This document shows positions 52,848 through 64,000 of a stretch of DNA of 64,000 bases, one piece after another. This DNA is from Phycisphaerales bacterium (GTDB lineage Bacteria > Planctomycetota > Phycisphaerae > Sedimentisphaerales > Anaerobacaceae): the NCBI GenBank assembly GCA_003170415.1, contig PMZJ01000037.1, forward strand, positions 1-64,000, written 5' to 3'. Position 1 is the first letter of the stretch, and each line of letters begins with the position of its first letter. Below the pieces are notes generated by a model that saw nothing but the letters and a program-made list of their open reading frames with translations, was not told where the DNA came from and did no database searches. The translations under genes and the position numbers were made by a program.

Positions 52848-53048
52848 AACCGCAGTCCTTAATCTTTTGTGCACCTTATTTCACGTTTCTACAGCCAAAT
52901 TGCTGCAGAAAATCGTCAGGAGTTATCAGCCAATACGAGCGGTTATGGGGAACTCCATCCCCTTATTTTTTATTATCGGCTTTATAGCCATAAATGTCAA
53001 ATCAATCTAAACCTTCGCGAAAAGGTTCAAAAAACATCAATAATTGTG

Positions 53049-53077
53049 TTGAAAATTCAACCTCGTTATTTTATCAT
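53049..53077 (+). promoter_or_regulatory. Promoter of the fluoride-controlled antiporter gene
   Basis: TTGAAA (53049-53054), 17-base spacer, TATCAT (53072-53077). Transcription would start near 53084, just at the first base of the aptamer. Confidence 0.65.
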
Positions 53078-53084
53078 TAAATAA

Positions 53085-53143
53085 GGTGGTGATGAGGTTC
53101 ACCGGATAACCGCCCTTATAAAATTGGGATGATGACCTCTACC
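53085..53143 (+). promoter_or_regulatory. Fluoride riboswitch (crcB motif) aptamer
   Basis: The order GGTGATGAGGTTCACC, ATAACCGCCC, then GGGATGATGACCTCTACC matches the crcB fluoride aptamer, including the GATGAGG stretch and the terminal GAT-ACCTCTAC part as in the Thermotoga petrophila example. The 3' end of the aptamer is also the left arm of a terminator (53134-53160). Fluoride binding would hold that arm and allow read-through into the antiporter gene. Confidence 0.88.
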
Positions 53144-53168
53144 GTTAAAAGGTAGAGGTCGTTTTTTT
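53134..53168 (+). terminator. Riboswitch expression platform terminator
   Basis: Perfect arms GACCTCTACC (53134-53143) and GGTAGAGGTC (53151-53160), then seven T. The left arm overlaps the aptamer, giving a ligand-dependent on-switch. Confidence 0.9.
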
Positions 53169-53171
53169 AGG

Positions 53172-53202
53172 CCTCTATCGAAAAATTGATAGGGGTTTTT
53201 TT
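53172..53202 (+). terminator. Second tandem terminator in the same leader
   Basis: CCTCTATC (53172-53179) pairs with GATAGGGG (53188-53195) with one G-T pair, then seven T. It lies between the first terminator and the AAGGAG ribosome binding site (53209-53214). Two terminators in series should tighten shut-off. Confidence 0.8.
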
Positions 53203-53222
53203 GTTTTTAAGGAGATTAAAAA

Positions 53223-54377
53223 ATGAACGCAGATTTGATTCCATTGGTTGTGGCGGGTTTGGTATTTATTGCGAGCATACTATCTTTGAAATTAGGGTTT
53301 TCGGTGGCTATAATCGAAATCCTGCTTGGTGCAATCGGATCCTATTTTGGCCTTAAGCCGCAGGAATGGATGATGTATCTGGCCGGCTTCGGGGGTATTC
53401 TTCTGACCTATCTGGCGGGCACGGAAATTGATACCCGTCTTATGCGGGAAAAATTCAAAGAGAGTATGCTAATAGGCGGTTTCTCTTTTCTGTGTCCGTT
53501 CATAGGTGTTTTTCTTTATACCTTCTATGTCGCGGGCTGGACGCTTAAGGCATCGATGATTGCAGGCACCGCTTTATCGACGACTTCACTCGCTGTGGTC
53601 TATTCGGTATTGGTTGAGACGGGATTGTCATCAACACAGATAGGTAAGTTTCTTATGGCGTCAACTTTCATTACCGAAATGGGAACCGCCCTTGGGTTGA
53701 GTATCTTGTTCATCAAACCGACAATCTATACGCTGGTTTTTATAATTGTTTCACTGGGTGTAATATATTTCGCCGACAAATTCTCACACAAAGTGTTTCG
53801 TAGTCGGACGTTGAAAAACAAGGTGATTGAGCCGGAAATCAAATACGTGTTCCTGCTTTTGATTGCATTTATGTATTTTGGCAAATTGGGTGATATGCAC
53901 GCAATTTTGCCGGCGTTTGTGTTAGGGCTTTTGATGTCCCGACACTTTAATGATATATCCGGCAATAAGGCGGTTCGAGACCGTCTTCGCACAGTCGCTT
54001 ACGCATTCATAACGCCCATATTTTTTATCGTTGGCGGGCTTAAAATATCGGTGCCTATGCTAATCGCGGCAGGAGGGATATTTGTTATTTTGTTCCTGCT
54101 GAAAATGGCAACCAAATTCGTCGGCGTCTTTTTCTTAGCCAGAAAATACATCCGTAACGGCAGCACATATACGACGCTTTTGATGAGCACGGGACTTACC
54201 TTTGGGACGATATCGAGTTTGTTCGGCCTGACCGCTGGCTACATCGACCAGGTGCAGTATTCGGTGCTTGTAGGCGTCGTAATCGCAAGCGCGGTTATCC
54301 CGACGTTTATTGCTCAGAAGTGGTTTATGCCTGTGGAAGAAGAAGATATCGTTGATATGGACAACGGCGGCCGATAA
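53223..54377 (+). CDS. CPA2-family cation/proton antiporter under a fluoride riboswitch
   Basis: 384 residues with about 11-12 TM helices and no TrkA domain. GFGGILLTYLAGTEIDTRLM and AGTALSTTSLAVVYSVLVE are typical of the KefB/NapA-like Na+/H+ exchanger family; HAILPAFVLGLLMSRHF follows. Fluoride riboswitches control CLC-F or Fluc exporters most often, but they also precede Na+/H+ antiporter genes. A role in fluoride or proton tolerance is inferred from the leader. AAGGAG lies 8 bases before the ATG. Confidence 0.87.
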   Translation: MNADLIPLVVAGLVFIASILSLKLGFSVAIIEILLGAIGSYFGLKPQEWMMYLAGFGGILLTYLAGTEIDTRLMREKFKESMLIGGFSFLCPFIGVFLYTFYVAGWTLKASMIAGTALSTTSLAVVYSVLVETGLSSTQIGKFLMASTFITEMGTALGLSILFIKPTIYTLVFIIVSLGVIYFADKFSHKVFRSRTLKNKVIEPEIKYVFLLLIAFMYFGKLGDMHAILPAFVLGLLMSRHFNDISGNKAVRDRLRTVAYAFITPIFFIVGGLKISVPMLIAAGGIFVILFLLKMATKFVGVFFLARKYIRNGSTYTTLLMSTGLTFGTISSLFGLTAGYIDQVQYSVLVGVVIASAVIPTFIAQKWFMPVEEEDIVDMDNGGR

Positions 54378-54383
54378 GCGTAA

Positions 54384-55154
54384 CTACCAGTCAAACTCCG
54401 CGATTATCGGCGTGTGGTCGCTGGGGCGAGGCAATAATCTCGGCTGTTTGTCGATGAAACAAGCGGTGCATTTTTCAGCTAATGGCTTTGTCGCCATAAT
54501 GTGGTCTAATCGCCAGCCGAGGTTGCGCTTCACGGCGTTGATTGGTCTGTAATCCCAAAATGTATATTGCCCCGGCTCTTTGCAGTGCAGCCGAAATACG
54601 TCAACAAATCCCCAGTCCATTACTTTTTTCAACTCTTTGTGAACGTCAGGATGATAACAGACATTTCCCAATAGTCCTTCGGGGTCGTAAACGTCTATTG
54701 CTTCCGGTGCGATATTCAAATCGCCAACCCACAAAACCGGGTCAGTGGGTTTGAAATGTTCTTCAAAGAACCTGCGCAATCGTCTGAACCATTCGAGTTT
54801 GTATTGAAATTTTTCCGAGTCGGGCAGATAACCCTGCGGGATGTATGTGTTAACAATTATCATCCCGTTGATTTCGGCCTTTATCAGCCGGGGTTCATCT
54901 TTCGGCTCATCATCGAAGCCGGCCTGCACGTCCGCGATCCCGCTTTTCGCAAGGATCGCCACGCCGTTATAACTCTTCTGGCCGGCGAAGACGTAGTTGT
55001 ATCCTGCCTCATCGAATATTTCAGCCGGGAAGTCCTTGTCCTGGACTTTCGTTTCCTGCACGCACAGGACGTCGGGTCGTTTTTCGTTTAGCCAGTCGAG
55101 AACAATAGGCATTCTCGCCCGCAGGGAATTGACATTGAAACTCGCCACAATCAT
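54384..55154 (-). CDS. xth: Exodeoxyribonuclease III
   Basis: 256 residues. MIVASFNVNSLRARMPIVLDWL, CVQETK (catalytic Glu), YNGVAILAKSG, VGDLNIAPEAIDVYDPEG and the final SDHTPIIAEF give the full EEP-fold active site. It is an AP endonuclease and 3'-5' exonuclease for base-excision repair. The stop is 6 bases from the antiporter stop on the other strand. The upstream gene ends at the same base as this gene starts. Confidence 0.93.
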   Translation of the reverse strand: MIVASFNVNSLRARMPIVLDWLNEKRPDVLCVQETKVQDKDFPAEIFDEAGYNYVFAGQKSYNGVAILAKSGIADVQAGFDDEPKDEPRLIKAEINGMIIVNTYIPQGYLPDSEKFQYKLEWFRRLRRFFEEHFKPTDPVLWVGDLNIAPEAIDVYDPEGLLGNVCYHPDVHKELKKVMDWGFVDVFRLHCKEPGQYTFWDYRPINAVKRNLGWRLDHIMATKPLAEKCTACFIDKQPRLLPRPSDHTPIIAEFDW

Positions 55155-56191
55155 CAGCGTTTACCTTCGCACATTGTCAGCAGGCCAAGCAGAAAGCTAA
55201 GTGTGCTTTCCGCACCCTCATTTGCGCTAACGCCTCCCTTGCCAAGGCCGTCGCCGCAACCCTTGCTCTTTGAATCGTAAAGCGGAATCCCCAAATCATT
55301 CTCACCCAAAAACCAGTTAAACGCTTTTTGTCGCAGCATTAGATATTTTTTGTCTTTCGTCGCCTTGTATCCGGCGTCTAACATCAGGATTGTCCCCGCC
55401 GCCTCGATTGGCTGCTGGTCGAACTGCGCCTTTTTGCCTCCTTGCGGAAACCAGCCCTGACAGCCGACGAAACTGAAGTGACTGCCGGTGAAAGTGCTTT
55501 CGAGAACAAAGTTGCAGATTTTTTTCGCAATCTCAATATACTTCTTGTTGTGCAGTGATATCCCAGCCGTGAAAAGCGCACAAGGCAGCATCGCGTTGTC
55601 GTAAGTGAGAATCTTCTCGAACCACGGCCAATTCGGCTTCATATTTTTCTCGAACCGCGACACAATCAAATCCGCCGCGGTCGCCATACAATTTTTAACG
55701 TCATCCGCATCCGGGCACTGCTTAAGATAACCTGCTAAACCCAATATCGAATACGCCATACCACGCGGGTATTGCCCCTTGATAAGTGGCATCGCTATAT
55801 CAATTCGTTCTCTGGCTACGGGTATGTAAATATCGGAAGGGGGCTGTGCCAAAACAGCCCCGAATGCCCAGATTGCCCGCCCAATCGCATCATTAACCGG
55901 CTCTGCCTTGTGCCAGGTCCTGTCGAAATCCATAAAATTCTTCACCGTGCCATTGTCATTTTGTGAATGAAGAACAAAGGCCAGATACCTGTCGATTAGT
56001 TGTAATGTCTCCGGTCCGCGGTAAAGGGCGTAGTGTTTCGTTGCTGCGATTAATGCCCTGGCGTTGTCGTCGGTCGTGTAGCCCTCGCTGCGAAGCGGTA
56101 TCGTGAACTTGGCGTGTTGAAATAGCCCCGTGTCATCGGTCAGCCGATGAAGATGCTCCAGCGACGGTTTGGGCAGAGATTGTTTAACCAT
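55154..56191 (-). CDS. Alpha/alpha-toroid protein, glycosyltransferase-associated type
   Basis: 345 residues. The N-terminal LHRLTDDTGLFQHAKFTIPLRSEGYTTDDNARALIAA is a motif I recall as a domain fused to or beside mannosyl- and other glycosyltransferases in several phyla. The helical repeats and aromatic motifs (NWPWFEKILTYDNAMLP, GWFPQGG) fit a six-hairpin fold. The catalytic role is not established. No signal peptide. It partly resembles the GH100-like protein at 45.6 kb in fold only. Confidence 0.6.
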   Translation of the reverse strand: MVKQSLPKPSLEHLHRLTDDTGLFQHAKFTIPLRSEGYTTDDNARALIAATKHYALYRGPETLQLIDRYLAFVLHSQNDNGTVKNFMDFDRTWHKAEPVNDAIGRAIWAFGAVLAQPPSDIYIPVARERIDIAMPLIKGQYPRGMAYSILGLAGYLKQCPDADDVKNCMATAADLIVSRFEKNMKPNWPWFEKILTYDNAMLPCALFTAGISLHNKKYIEIAKKICNFVLESTFTGSHFSFVGCQGWFPQGGKKAQFDQQPIEAAGTILMLDAGYKATKDKKYLMLRQKAFNWFLGENDLGIPLYDSKSKGCGDGLGKGGVSANEGAESTLSFLLGLLTMCEGKR

Positions 56192-56253
56192 ACGCCAATC
56201 TTATTGTTACGCCGAAGCCGCGTCAAGGTTATCCGTAACAGTTCCGCTATATA

Positions 56254-57183
56254 CTACGGCTCTTGGAACAGCCAGGTCGAAAGATACCGTTCACCAGTGT
56301 CAGGCAGAATAACTACAATTATCTTGCCGGCGTTTTCAGGGCGTTTCGCCACTTCAATCGCCGCCCATAAAGCAGCGCCGCACGAGATACCGACAAGTAT
56401 GCCTTCCAGTCGTGCCAGTTGCTTTGCTGTGTTGCCCGCATCTGTCTCTTTTACGCGGATAATCTCGTCTATTACCGCCCGGTTCAGTACCTGTGGGACA
56501 AAACCAGCGCCTATTCCCTGTATTTTGTGCGGCCCCGGTTTTCCACCGGACAGCACAGGTGATGACTCAGGTTCAACAGCGATTGCTTTGAACGTTTGCT
56601 TTCGCTGCTTTATTACTTCGGCCACACCTGTGATAGTTCCGCCCGTCCCTACGCCGGCTACGAGGATATCCACTTTGCCGTCGGTATCGTTCCATATCTC
56701 TTCTGCTGTTGTTCTGCGGTGTATTTCAGGGTTGGCAGGGTTGTTGAACTGCTGCAGAATGACGCTGTCGGGTGTCGTTCTGGCAAGCTCTTCCGCTTTT
56801 TCAATTGCCCCTTTCATTCCCTTCGGGCCTTCCGTGAGCACTAATTCCGCGCCGAAAATTTTCAGCAACTGTCTCCTTTCGACGCTCATCGTTTCGGGCA
56901 TAGTCAGTATCAGCCGATACCCTTTCGCCGCCGCGACAAATGCCAAAGCGATGCCGGTATTGCCGCTCGTTGGCTCGATAATCACGGAATTTTTGTGAAG
57001 GAGTCCTCGTCTTTCGGCATCTTCAATCATCGCCACGCCTATACGGTCCTTGACGCTTGAAAGAGGATTGAACGACTCCAGCTTGGCCAATATAGTGGCG
57101 TTCAGGCCTTCCGTAATTCTGTTCAGTTGCACCAAAGGCGTGTTGCCGATGGTCTTGGTAATGTCTTTAAATATCCTGCTCAT
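56254..57183 (-). CDS. cysK: Cysteine synthase A, copy 1
   Basis: About 309 residues. PLP lysine in [27 protein letters not shown], and the phosphate loop [11 protein letters not shown] are standard. It joins O-acetylserine and sulfide to cysteine. AAGGAG precedes the ATG at 57183; upstream codons to 57207 are less likely. It is the last gene of the leftward operon yezD-DUF3034-metY-cysK. A paralogue lies at 60312-61241. Confidence 0.93.
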   Translation of the reverse strand: MSRIFKDITKTIGNTPLVQLNRITEGLNATILAKLESFNPLSSVKDRIGVAMIEDAERRGLLHKNSVIIEPTSGNTGIALAFVAAAKGYRLILTMPETMSVERRQLLKIFGAELVLTEGPKGMKGAIEKAEELARTTPDSVILQQFNNPANPEIHRRTTAEEIWNDTDGKVDILVAGVGTGGTITGVAEVIKQRKQTFKAIAVEPESSPVLSGGKPGPHKIQGIGAGFVPQVLNRAVIDEIIRVKETDAGNTAKQLARLEGILVGISCGAALWAAIEVAKRPENAGKIIVVILPDTGERYLSTWLFQEP

Positions 57184-57203
57184 TTTATTTCTCCTTATTC
57201 TGT

Positions 57204-59350
<2,147 letters not shown>

Positions 59351-59486
59351 CTGAAAAGCTCCTTCTGTCTGGCAGGGGGTTTCCAGATGACTGGTTGTTC
59401 CTGCGAATAATTTTAGTTTTTTTAACCAACCGTTATGTTACTTCAGCCGACGCGGCTTGACCGCTTGGCCCAAAACGTTACTCGTG

Positions 59487-59681
59487 CTAAATGCCACCTC
59501 CTTTCTCAACCAAGCCGCTATCATCGTAGCGTCTCTTCTGGGTTATCTCGATTTGTGTTATCTTTGCGTTATGCACCTTTATAGTTACCGTTCCATAATC
59601 AAGGCCCACAATCGCGTTTCGAATATCCCGGATGATGGCGTCATTTGCCGCGTTTTCATTAGTATCTTGTTTCAAGTCCAT
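59487..59681 (-). CDS. YezD-like (DUF2292) small protein
   Basis: 64 residues. AIIRDIRNAIVGLDYGTVTIKVHNAKITQIEITQKRR matches the DUF2292/YezD pattern of a short beta hairpin domain. Genes of this type often lie with cysteine and sulfate-assimilation genes. No enzymatic motif. It is the first gene of the leftward operon, next to the shared control region. Confidence 0.75.
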   Translation of the reverse strand: MDLKQDTNENAANDAIIRDIRNAIVGLDYGTVTIKVHNAKITQIEITQKRRYDDSGLVEKGGGI

Positions 59682-59865
59682 ATATTGCCTTTCTAATTAC
59701 TGCTTTCTATATCCTACTATACCTACTGCTATAATGGGAATAGTAGCATATCCCAAAAGGCCTGTCAAATACTTTTTTAAAAAATTTTTATTATTTTTTA
59801 ATGCCATATTGAGGTTCGTTCGTATAATATACTACCAAGGCAGTAGGAATAATGGGAATTAGATT
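59682..59865. promoter_or_regulatory. Shared control region of the two cysteine operons
   Basis: The region between divergent genes is AT-rich. An 11-bp direct repeat ATAATGGGAAT occurs at 59731-59741 and 59849-59859. An inverted pair CTACTAT (59714-59720) and ATAGTAG (59740-59746) overlaps the first, and a TACTACC...GCAGTAGGAAT stretch accompanies the second. TAGGAAT-like half-sites recall Rrf2/CymR operators. A TATAAT at 59823-59828 may serve the rrf2 gene. Confidence 0.5.
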
Positions 59866-60297
59866 ATGAAGCTATCAACAAGAACAAGGTATGCGATGCG
59901 GGCGATGCTGGAGTTGGCGAACGGCTACGGTAAAGGGCCTTTGCAGACAAGGGTGATTGCCAAAAATCAGGATATTTCCACCAAGTATCTTGAGCAGATA
60001 ATGTCGGCGTTGAAATCAACGGGGCTTATAAGAAGTCAGCGCGGCGCAAAGGGGGGATATATTCTGGCTAATCCACCCGAAAAGATTAAACTCAGTGATG
60101 TATTCGATGTTTTCGAGGGGCCGGTTGTGACCGTCGAATGTGTCGCCAACGAAAACTATTGCTCAAGGTCTGCGGATTGTGTAGCTAAGCAGGTGTGGGG
60201 CGAAGTTCAACGTGCCGTTAGAAATGTTCTGCAGTCAACAACGTTGCAGGATGTGATTGACAAGGCCAAAATAACCAAATCGGATTATCAGATATAG
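59866..60297 (+). CDS. Rrf2-family regulator (CymR/IscR-like)
   Basis: 143 residues. The winged-helix starts [31 protein letters not shown] is the wing. Three cysteines (Cys92, Cys99, Cys105) lie where IscR has its Fe-S ligands (92, 98, 104), so cluster binding is possible. CymR-type members lack this triad and respond to cysteine synthase instead. As the first gene of the cysteine operon it probably regulates sulfur assimilation and itself. Confidence 0.88.
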   Translation: MKLSTRTRYAMRAMLELANGYGKGPLQTRVIAKNQDISTKYLEQIMSALKSTGLIRSQRGAKGGYILANPPEKIKLSDVFDVFEGPVVTVECVANENYCSRSADCVAKQVWGEVQRAVRNVLQSTTLQDVIDKAKITKSDYQI

Positions 60298-60311
60298 GAT
60301 TGGAATTTGAT

Positions 60312-61241
60312 ATGAGCGCGATATTTGATGACATAACAGCTTCAATTGGTTTTACGCCGCTTGTTCGGATTAACAAGTTGAATACTGGCGCGGCGACAAT
60401 ACTTGCCAAGCTCGAATCGCGAAATCCCTGCGGCAGCGTTAAAGACAGAATTGCCCTTGCAATGGTTGGGGATGCCGAAAACAGAGGATTGATAAAGCAG
60501 GGCACTGTAATAATAGAGCCGACGAGCGGCAACACGGGTATAGGACTCGCCTTTGTCTGCGCCGCCAAGGGGTATCAATTGATATTAACGATGCCTGAAT
60601 CAATGAGTGTGGAGAGACGAAAGATACTTGCGATGTTCGGCGCAAAAATTGTTCTTACGCCCGCTGCCGAGGGAATGACCGGGGCTATTAAAAGGGCTGA
60701 AAAGCTGCTTGCAGAAACTCCAAATGCTTTTATGCCGCAGCAGTTCAAGAATCCTGCTAATCCGCAGGTTCACCGCGAGACGACGGCGGAGGAAATCTGG
60801 GCGGATACCGACGGCAAGGTCGATTTTTTTGTAGCCGGTGTCGGTACAGGCGGAACTATTACCGGCTGCGGCGAGGTGTTGAAAAGCCGAAACAAGAATC
60901 TCAAAGTTGTGGCGGTCGAGCCGAAGGATTCGCCTGTGCTTTCAGGCGGCAAACCAGGCCCGCATAAAATTCAGGGTATCGGCCCGGGTTTTTTGCCGGA
61001 TGTGCTCAACCGTGAGATAATTGACGAAATAGTTCAGGTTACAAACCAGGATGCGATGGAGACCGCTCGTCAACTGGCATCAAAAGAAGGGATTCTTTCC
61101 GGGATAAGCTCCGGTGCGGCTGTGTGGGCGGCGGTTCAGGTCTCACAGCGCCCTGAAAATCAGGGCAAAACGATAGTTGTGATTTTGCCCGACACCGGCG
61201 AACGGTATATCTCCACCGAAATGTTTGCTACGGTCGCATAG
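60312..61241 (+). CDS. cysK: Cysteine synthase A, copy 2
   Basis: About 309 residues. PLP lysine in [38 protein letters not shown], and the C-terminal [10 protein letters not shown]. The closest comparison in the window is the copy at 56254-57183, from which it differs clearly. ATG at 60312 is chosen; a TTG lies at 60300. It is followed by cysE, so the pair can form the classical CysK-CysE route and perhaps the cysteine synthase complex. Confidence 0.93.
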   Translation: MSAIFDDITASIGFTPLVRINKLNTGAATILAKLESRNPCGSVKDRIALAMVGDAENRGLIKQGTVIIEPTSGNTGIGLAFVCAAKGYQLILTMPESMSVERRKILAMFGAKIVLTPAAEGMTGAIKRAEKLLAETPNAFMPQQFKNPANPQVHRETTAEEIWADTDGKVDFFVAGVGTGGTITGCGEVLKSRNKNLKVVAVEPKDSPVLSGGKPGPHKIQGIGPGFLPDVLNREIIDEIVQVTNQDAMETARQLASKEGILSGISSGAAVWAAVQVSQRPENQGKTIVVILPDTGERYISTEMFATVA

Positions 61242-61284
61242 AAGGAGCGGGGCGATACTCATACTTTTTTGAGAGGACGTTAAT

Positions 61285-62232
61285 ATGGCCAAAGCTGATT
61301 TGACAGACAAAAAGCTTGAGCAATTAGTCGCTGAAATCGTCGGGACCTATCAGGGCGATTTGGGAATCAATTTTATCGACGCGACCAATCTGCCTGTGCG
61401 TGACAAAATTCTCGAAATCATCGATATGATTTTTGAAGTCCTTTTTCCCGGGTTTACCGGCAAAAGGGCCGTCACAAAATCGAACGTCAACTTCGTCGTG
61501 ATAGATATCCTCTGTCACATTTACACGGAGCTTTCCACCCAGATAGAACGGGCGCTCAAGTACCGCTGCCGGCTGGAAAATTGCACGACTGGCGGCTGTC
61601 ACAAAATGGCTGAAGATGCTACCGTCTATCTCCTGACGCAACTGCCGCATATCCGGGAGATGCTAAAGGGCGATGTCAAAGCGGCGTATGACGGCGACCC
61701 GGCCGCGAAATCTCCCGAAGAAATTGTCATTAGCTACCCCTGCATTACAGCTATTGCAATATATCGCATCGCTCACGAACTCTATCTTAAAGAGGTGCCG
61801 CTGATTCCGCGAATTATGTCCGAATGCGCGCACACCAGGACCGGTATCGACATTCACCCCGGCGCCACAATCGGTAAAAACTTCTTTATCGACCACGGCA
61901 CCGGCGTTGTAATTGGCGAGACGAGCATTATCGGCGACAACGTCAAAATTTATCAGGGGGCGACCCTCGGCGCGCTTAGTTTCCAGAGAGATGCCCAGGG
62001 CAGAATTGTCAAGGGCGGCAAACGCCATCCGACAATCGAAGATAATGTAACGATTTACGCGGAGGCGACGATATTAGGCGACGTAATAATCGGCAAAGGG
62101 GCGATTGTCGGCGGAAACGTCTGGGTCAAGGAATCTGTCCCGCCGGGCGTTACCGTTATGACGCCCAACGCCGAGCTTGTTTATAAAAAACACTCCGCTA
62201 AAAAGAGCGGGAAAAGAAAAACTAAAAAATGA
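61285..62232 (+). CDS. cysE: Serine O-acetyltransferase (EpsC/SatA type)
   Basis: 315 residues: a long N-terminal helical domain, then left-handed beta-helix hexapeptides (TGIDIHPGATIGKNFFIDHGTG, VVIGETSIIGDNVKIYQG). The catalytic His is in DIHPGA and DHGTG. It makes O-acetylserine for cysteine synthase. The N-terminal domain is longer than in E. coli CysE, as in EpsC-type enzymes. The basic tail ([10 protein letters not shown]) is unusual. Its stop overlaps nadA (ATGA). Confidence 0.9.
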   Translation: MAKADLTDKKLEQLVAEIVGTYQGDLGINFIDATNLPVRDKILEIIDMIFEVLFPGFTGKRAVTKSNVNFVVIDILCHIYTELSTQIERALKYRCRLENCTTGGCHKMAEDATVYLLTQLPHIREMLKGDVKAAYDGDPAAKSPEEIVISYPCITAIAIYRIAHELYLKEVPLIPRIMSECAHTRTGIDIHPGATIGKNFFIDHGTGVVIGETSIIGDNVKIYQGATLGALSFQRDAQGRIVKGGKRHPTIEDNVTIYAEATILGDVIIGKGAIVGGNVWVKESVPPGVTVMTPNAELVYKKHSAKKSGKRKTKK

Positions 62233-63176
62233 ACGAACAGTTAATTAAAAAAATAGGGCAGTTGAAAGCCGAGCGCAACGCCGTCATACTTGCGCATAAT
62301 TACCAGCCCGGCGAAATCCAGGATATCGCGGATTTCACGGGCGATTCGCTTGCGTTGAGCATCAAGGCGGCGGCGACGGATGCCGAGGTGATAGTTTTCT
62401 GCGGCGTGAAATTTATGGCGGAGACCGCCGCGATTCTGTCGCCGGGCAAAACCGTTCTTTTGCCGGATAAAAACGCCGGCTGCCCTATGGCGGATATGAT
62501 GACAGGCGAGCAGTTAAGAGAATTGAAACGCAAACACCCGGGCGCTTTGGTGGTCTGCTATGTGAACAGCTCCGCGGAAGTGAAAGCCGAAAGCGATTAT
62601 TGCTGCACAAGCGCAAATGCGGTCGAAGTGGTCGAATCACTGCCGAAGGACAGCAAAATCATCTTTGTTCCCGACCAGCATTTGGGACGGTTTGTGATTG
62701 AAAAGACCGGACGTGAAATGATTTTGTGGCCTGGATATTGCCCAACGCACGCCTTTATTACCGAAGACGATATTGAAAAGGCCAGAGAGGCGCATCCCGG
62801 CGCTATTGTGATGGCGCATCCGGAATGCAACGAGCCGGTAAAAGCGATTAGCGATAAGCTCCTCAGCACGGGGCAAATGCTTAAATTCGCCAAACAAAGC
62901 GACGCCAAACGATTTATTATTGCTACTGAGACAGGAATAATTCATACGCTGAAGAAAGAAAATCCGGACAAGGAATTCTACCCGGTAACTACTCGTGCTA
63001 TTTGCCCGAATATGAAACGGATTACACTTGATAAGGTACTCTGGTCGCTTGAGGATATGCACTATAAAATCACGGTGCCGGCGGATATTGCGGCAAGGGC
63101 GAAAAACGCACTGGAAAAAATGGTCGCGATTTTGCCTGCCTCGCCCGACGCGAGTCGAGGCGGGTCCGCTAAATAG
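62229..63176 (+). CDS. nadA: Quinolinate synthase NadA
   Basis: 315 residues. [19 protein letters not shown] is the family start. The three Fe-S ligands are in [19 protein letters not shown] and RAICPNMKR. It condenses iminoaspartate with DHAP to quinolinate for NAD. Placement between cysE and metY is unusual and may reflect shared Fe-S or cysteine control. The last residues (about [12 protein letters not shown]) are encoded by a palindromic, repeat-like segment at 63134-63170 and look like a late addition. Confidence 0.92.
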   Translation: MNEQLIKKIGQLKAERNAVILAHNYQPGEIQDIADFTGDSLALSIKAAATDAEVIVFCGVKFMAETAAILSPGKTVLLPDKNAGCPMADMMTGEQLRELKRKHPGALVVCYVNSSAEVKAESDYCCTSANAVEVVESLPKDSKIIFVPDQHLGRFVIEKTGREMILWPGYCPTHAFITEDDIEKAREAHPGAIVMAHPECNEPVKAISDKLLSTGQMLKFAKQSDAKRFIIATETGIIHTLKKENPDKEFYPVTTRAICPNMKRITLDKVLWSLEDMHYKITVPADIAARAKNALEKMVAILPASPDASRGGSAK

Positions 63177-63190
63177 AAAGGTCAAAAATA

Positions 63191-64000
63191 ATGAGCGATG
63201 AGAAAAAACTTCATCTCGAAACTTTGGCGGTGCATGCGGGCCAGCAGCCGGATTCAGACACCGGCAGCAGGGCGGTCCCGATTTACCAGACGTCGAGTTA
63301 TGTCTTCAAAGACAGTAATCACGCTGCCAATTTGTTCGCGCTTAAGGAATTAGGCAATATTTACACCCGGCTGATGAATCCCACTACCGATGTTCTGGAA
63401 AAGCGTCTGGCCGCAATGGAAGGCGGAGTTGCCGGGTTGTGCTTCAGTTCCGGTATGGCTGCTATTACTGCGGCCATCCTGAATATCTGCGGCGCGGGCG
63501 GCCACTTCATTTCGTCCAGTTCGCTTTATGGCGGAACGGTTACTCTTTTCAGTCATACCTTCCGCAAACTGGGAATCGAGGTAACATTCGTTGACGCGAG
63601 AAAACCGGAAAATATCGCCAAGGCGATTAAGAAAAATACCCGTCTCGTGTATATCGAGAGCGTGGGAAATCCGAAAAACGACATTTTGCAATACGATAAA
63701 ATAGCGGAAATTGCCCACAAAAACGGCCTGCCCGTTATATGCGACAACACCGTTATGACGCCGATATTGTTCCGGCCTTTTGAATACGGTATCGATATCG
63801 TCGTTCATAGCTGCACTAAATTCATCGGCGGCCATGGCACAAGCATCGGCGGCGCAATCGTCGATTCGGGCAACTTCAACTGGGCAAACGGCAAATACCC
63901 CGAGCTTACCGAGCCGGACCCCAGCTACCACGGAATAAAATATGTCGAAAGTTTCGGCAATCTGGCGTATATCCTCAAGGCGAGGGTACAGTTGCTGCGG
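63191..64000 (+). CDS. metY: O-acetylhomoserine sulfhydrylase, copy 2 (cut by window end)
   Basis: Open from ATG 63191 to the last base, so the C-terminus lies outside. Visible blocks: [32 protein letters not shown], and the PLP lysine in [18 protein letters not shown]. It closely parallels the copy at 57204-58496, including ANGKYP/DPSYHG near the end. AGAAAGG lies 10 bases upstream. It is the fifth gene of the rightward operon. Confidence 0.9.
   Translation, partial: MSDEKKLHLETLAVHAGQQPDSDTGSRAVPIYQTSSYVFKDSNHAANLFALKELGNIYTRLMNPTTDVLEKRLAAMEGGVAGLCFSSGMAAITAAILNICGAGGHFISSSSLYGGTVTLFSHTFRKLGIEVTFVDARKPENIAKAIKKNTRLVYIESVGNPKNDILQYDKIAEIAHKNGLPVICDNTVMTPILFRPFEYGIDIVVHSCTKFIGGHGTSIGGAIVDSGNFNWANGKYPELTEPDPSYHGIKYVESFGNLAYILKARVQLLR

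Noticed and set aside
62637-63931. Long minus-strand frames opposite nadA and the second metY
   Set aside because: They are shadows of strongly conserved plus-strand enzymes and encode no recognisable domain.

Overview
The window looks like a piece of a Gram-negative planctomycete chromosome, probably an anaerobic Phycisphaerae (Sedimentisphaerales-like) lineage. This rests on gene content only: lipid A and heptose genes together with Tat-exported oxidoreductases, DUF362 and DUF6599 proteins, a planctomycete-type tyrosine integrase, B12/radical-SAM and polyferredoxin proteins, and many short dispersed repeats of the 'cgagaatcgaa' and 'atctgtgtaatctgtgg' kind. No rRNA is present, so the taxonomic call is an inference.

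Layout. 1-9 kb: end of a membrane TPR protein, an LpxL/HtrB acyltransferase, an RluA synthase, an AT-rich DUF2971 gene, an aldo/keto reductase between two 47-bp repeats, a secreted CBM-like protein, a membrane HTH protein, and LexA. 9-17 kb: beta-CASP nuclease, ferric-reductase-like protein, and a minus-strand run nitrilase-tatA-tatC-radical SAM followed by an exported Gfo/Idh/MocA protein. 17-23.5 kb: a plus-strand redox operon (DUF6599, Tat DUF362, membrane polyferredoxin, two tandem Tat aldo/keto reductases). 24-26.8 kb: hldD, DUF502, tyrS.

26.9-38.0 kb is the most notable region. It has the anatomy of an 11-kb integrative element in the 3' end of a tRNA-Val gene. A 21-bp tRNA-derived direct repeat lies at each end, a second 21-bp repeat is found inside each end, and a tyrosine recombinase sits next to the tRNA. 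The cargo is two mobile-element-type proteins, an HTH-PtsN fusion regulator with a near-consensus promoter, and six genes of a hydrogenase-4/complex-I-like membrane complex. The large subunit has lost all four Ni-Fe cysteine positions, so this is an Ehr-type (energy-converting hydrogenase-related) complex and not a hydrogenase. The attachment core lies inside the integrase reading frame, so integration replaces the integrase C-terminus; the original C-terminal codons are stranded in frame at the other end of the element.

38-50 kb: nitroreductase, tRNA-Ala, bioY, a minus-strand run tsaD-larB-nnrD (larB apparently uses an ATT start), DUF362, a lipoprotein, GH100-like, GT4, PIG-L and MarC genes, then tRNA-Gln. 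Each of these two plus-strand tRNAs is directly followed by a perfect inverted repeat. 50-56 kb: a YqjD/YqjE-like pair, a dynamin-like GTPase, a fluoride riboswitch with tandem terminators in front of a CPA2 antiporter, exoIII and an alpha/alpha-toroid protein. 56-64 kb: two divergent cysteine/homocysteine synthesis operons (yezD-DUF3034-metY-cysK leftward; rrf2-cysK-cysE-nadA-metY rightward) that share a control region next to an Rrf2 regulator.
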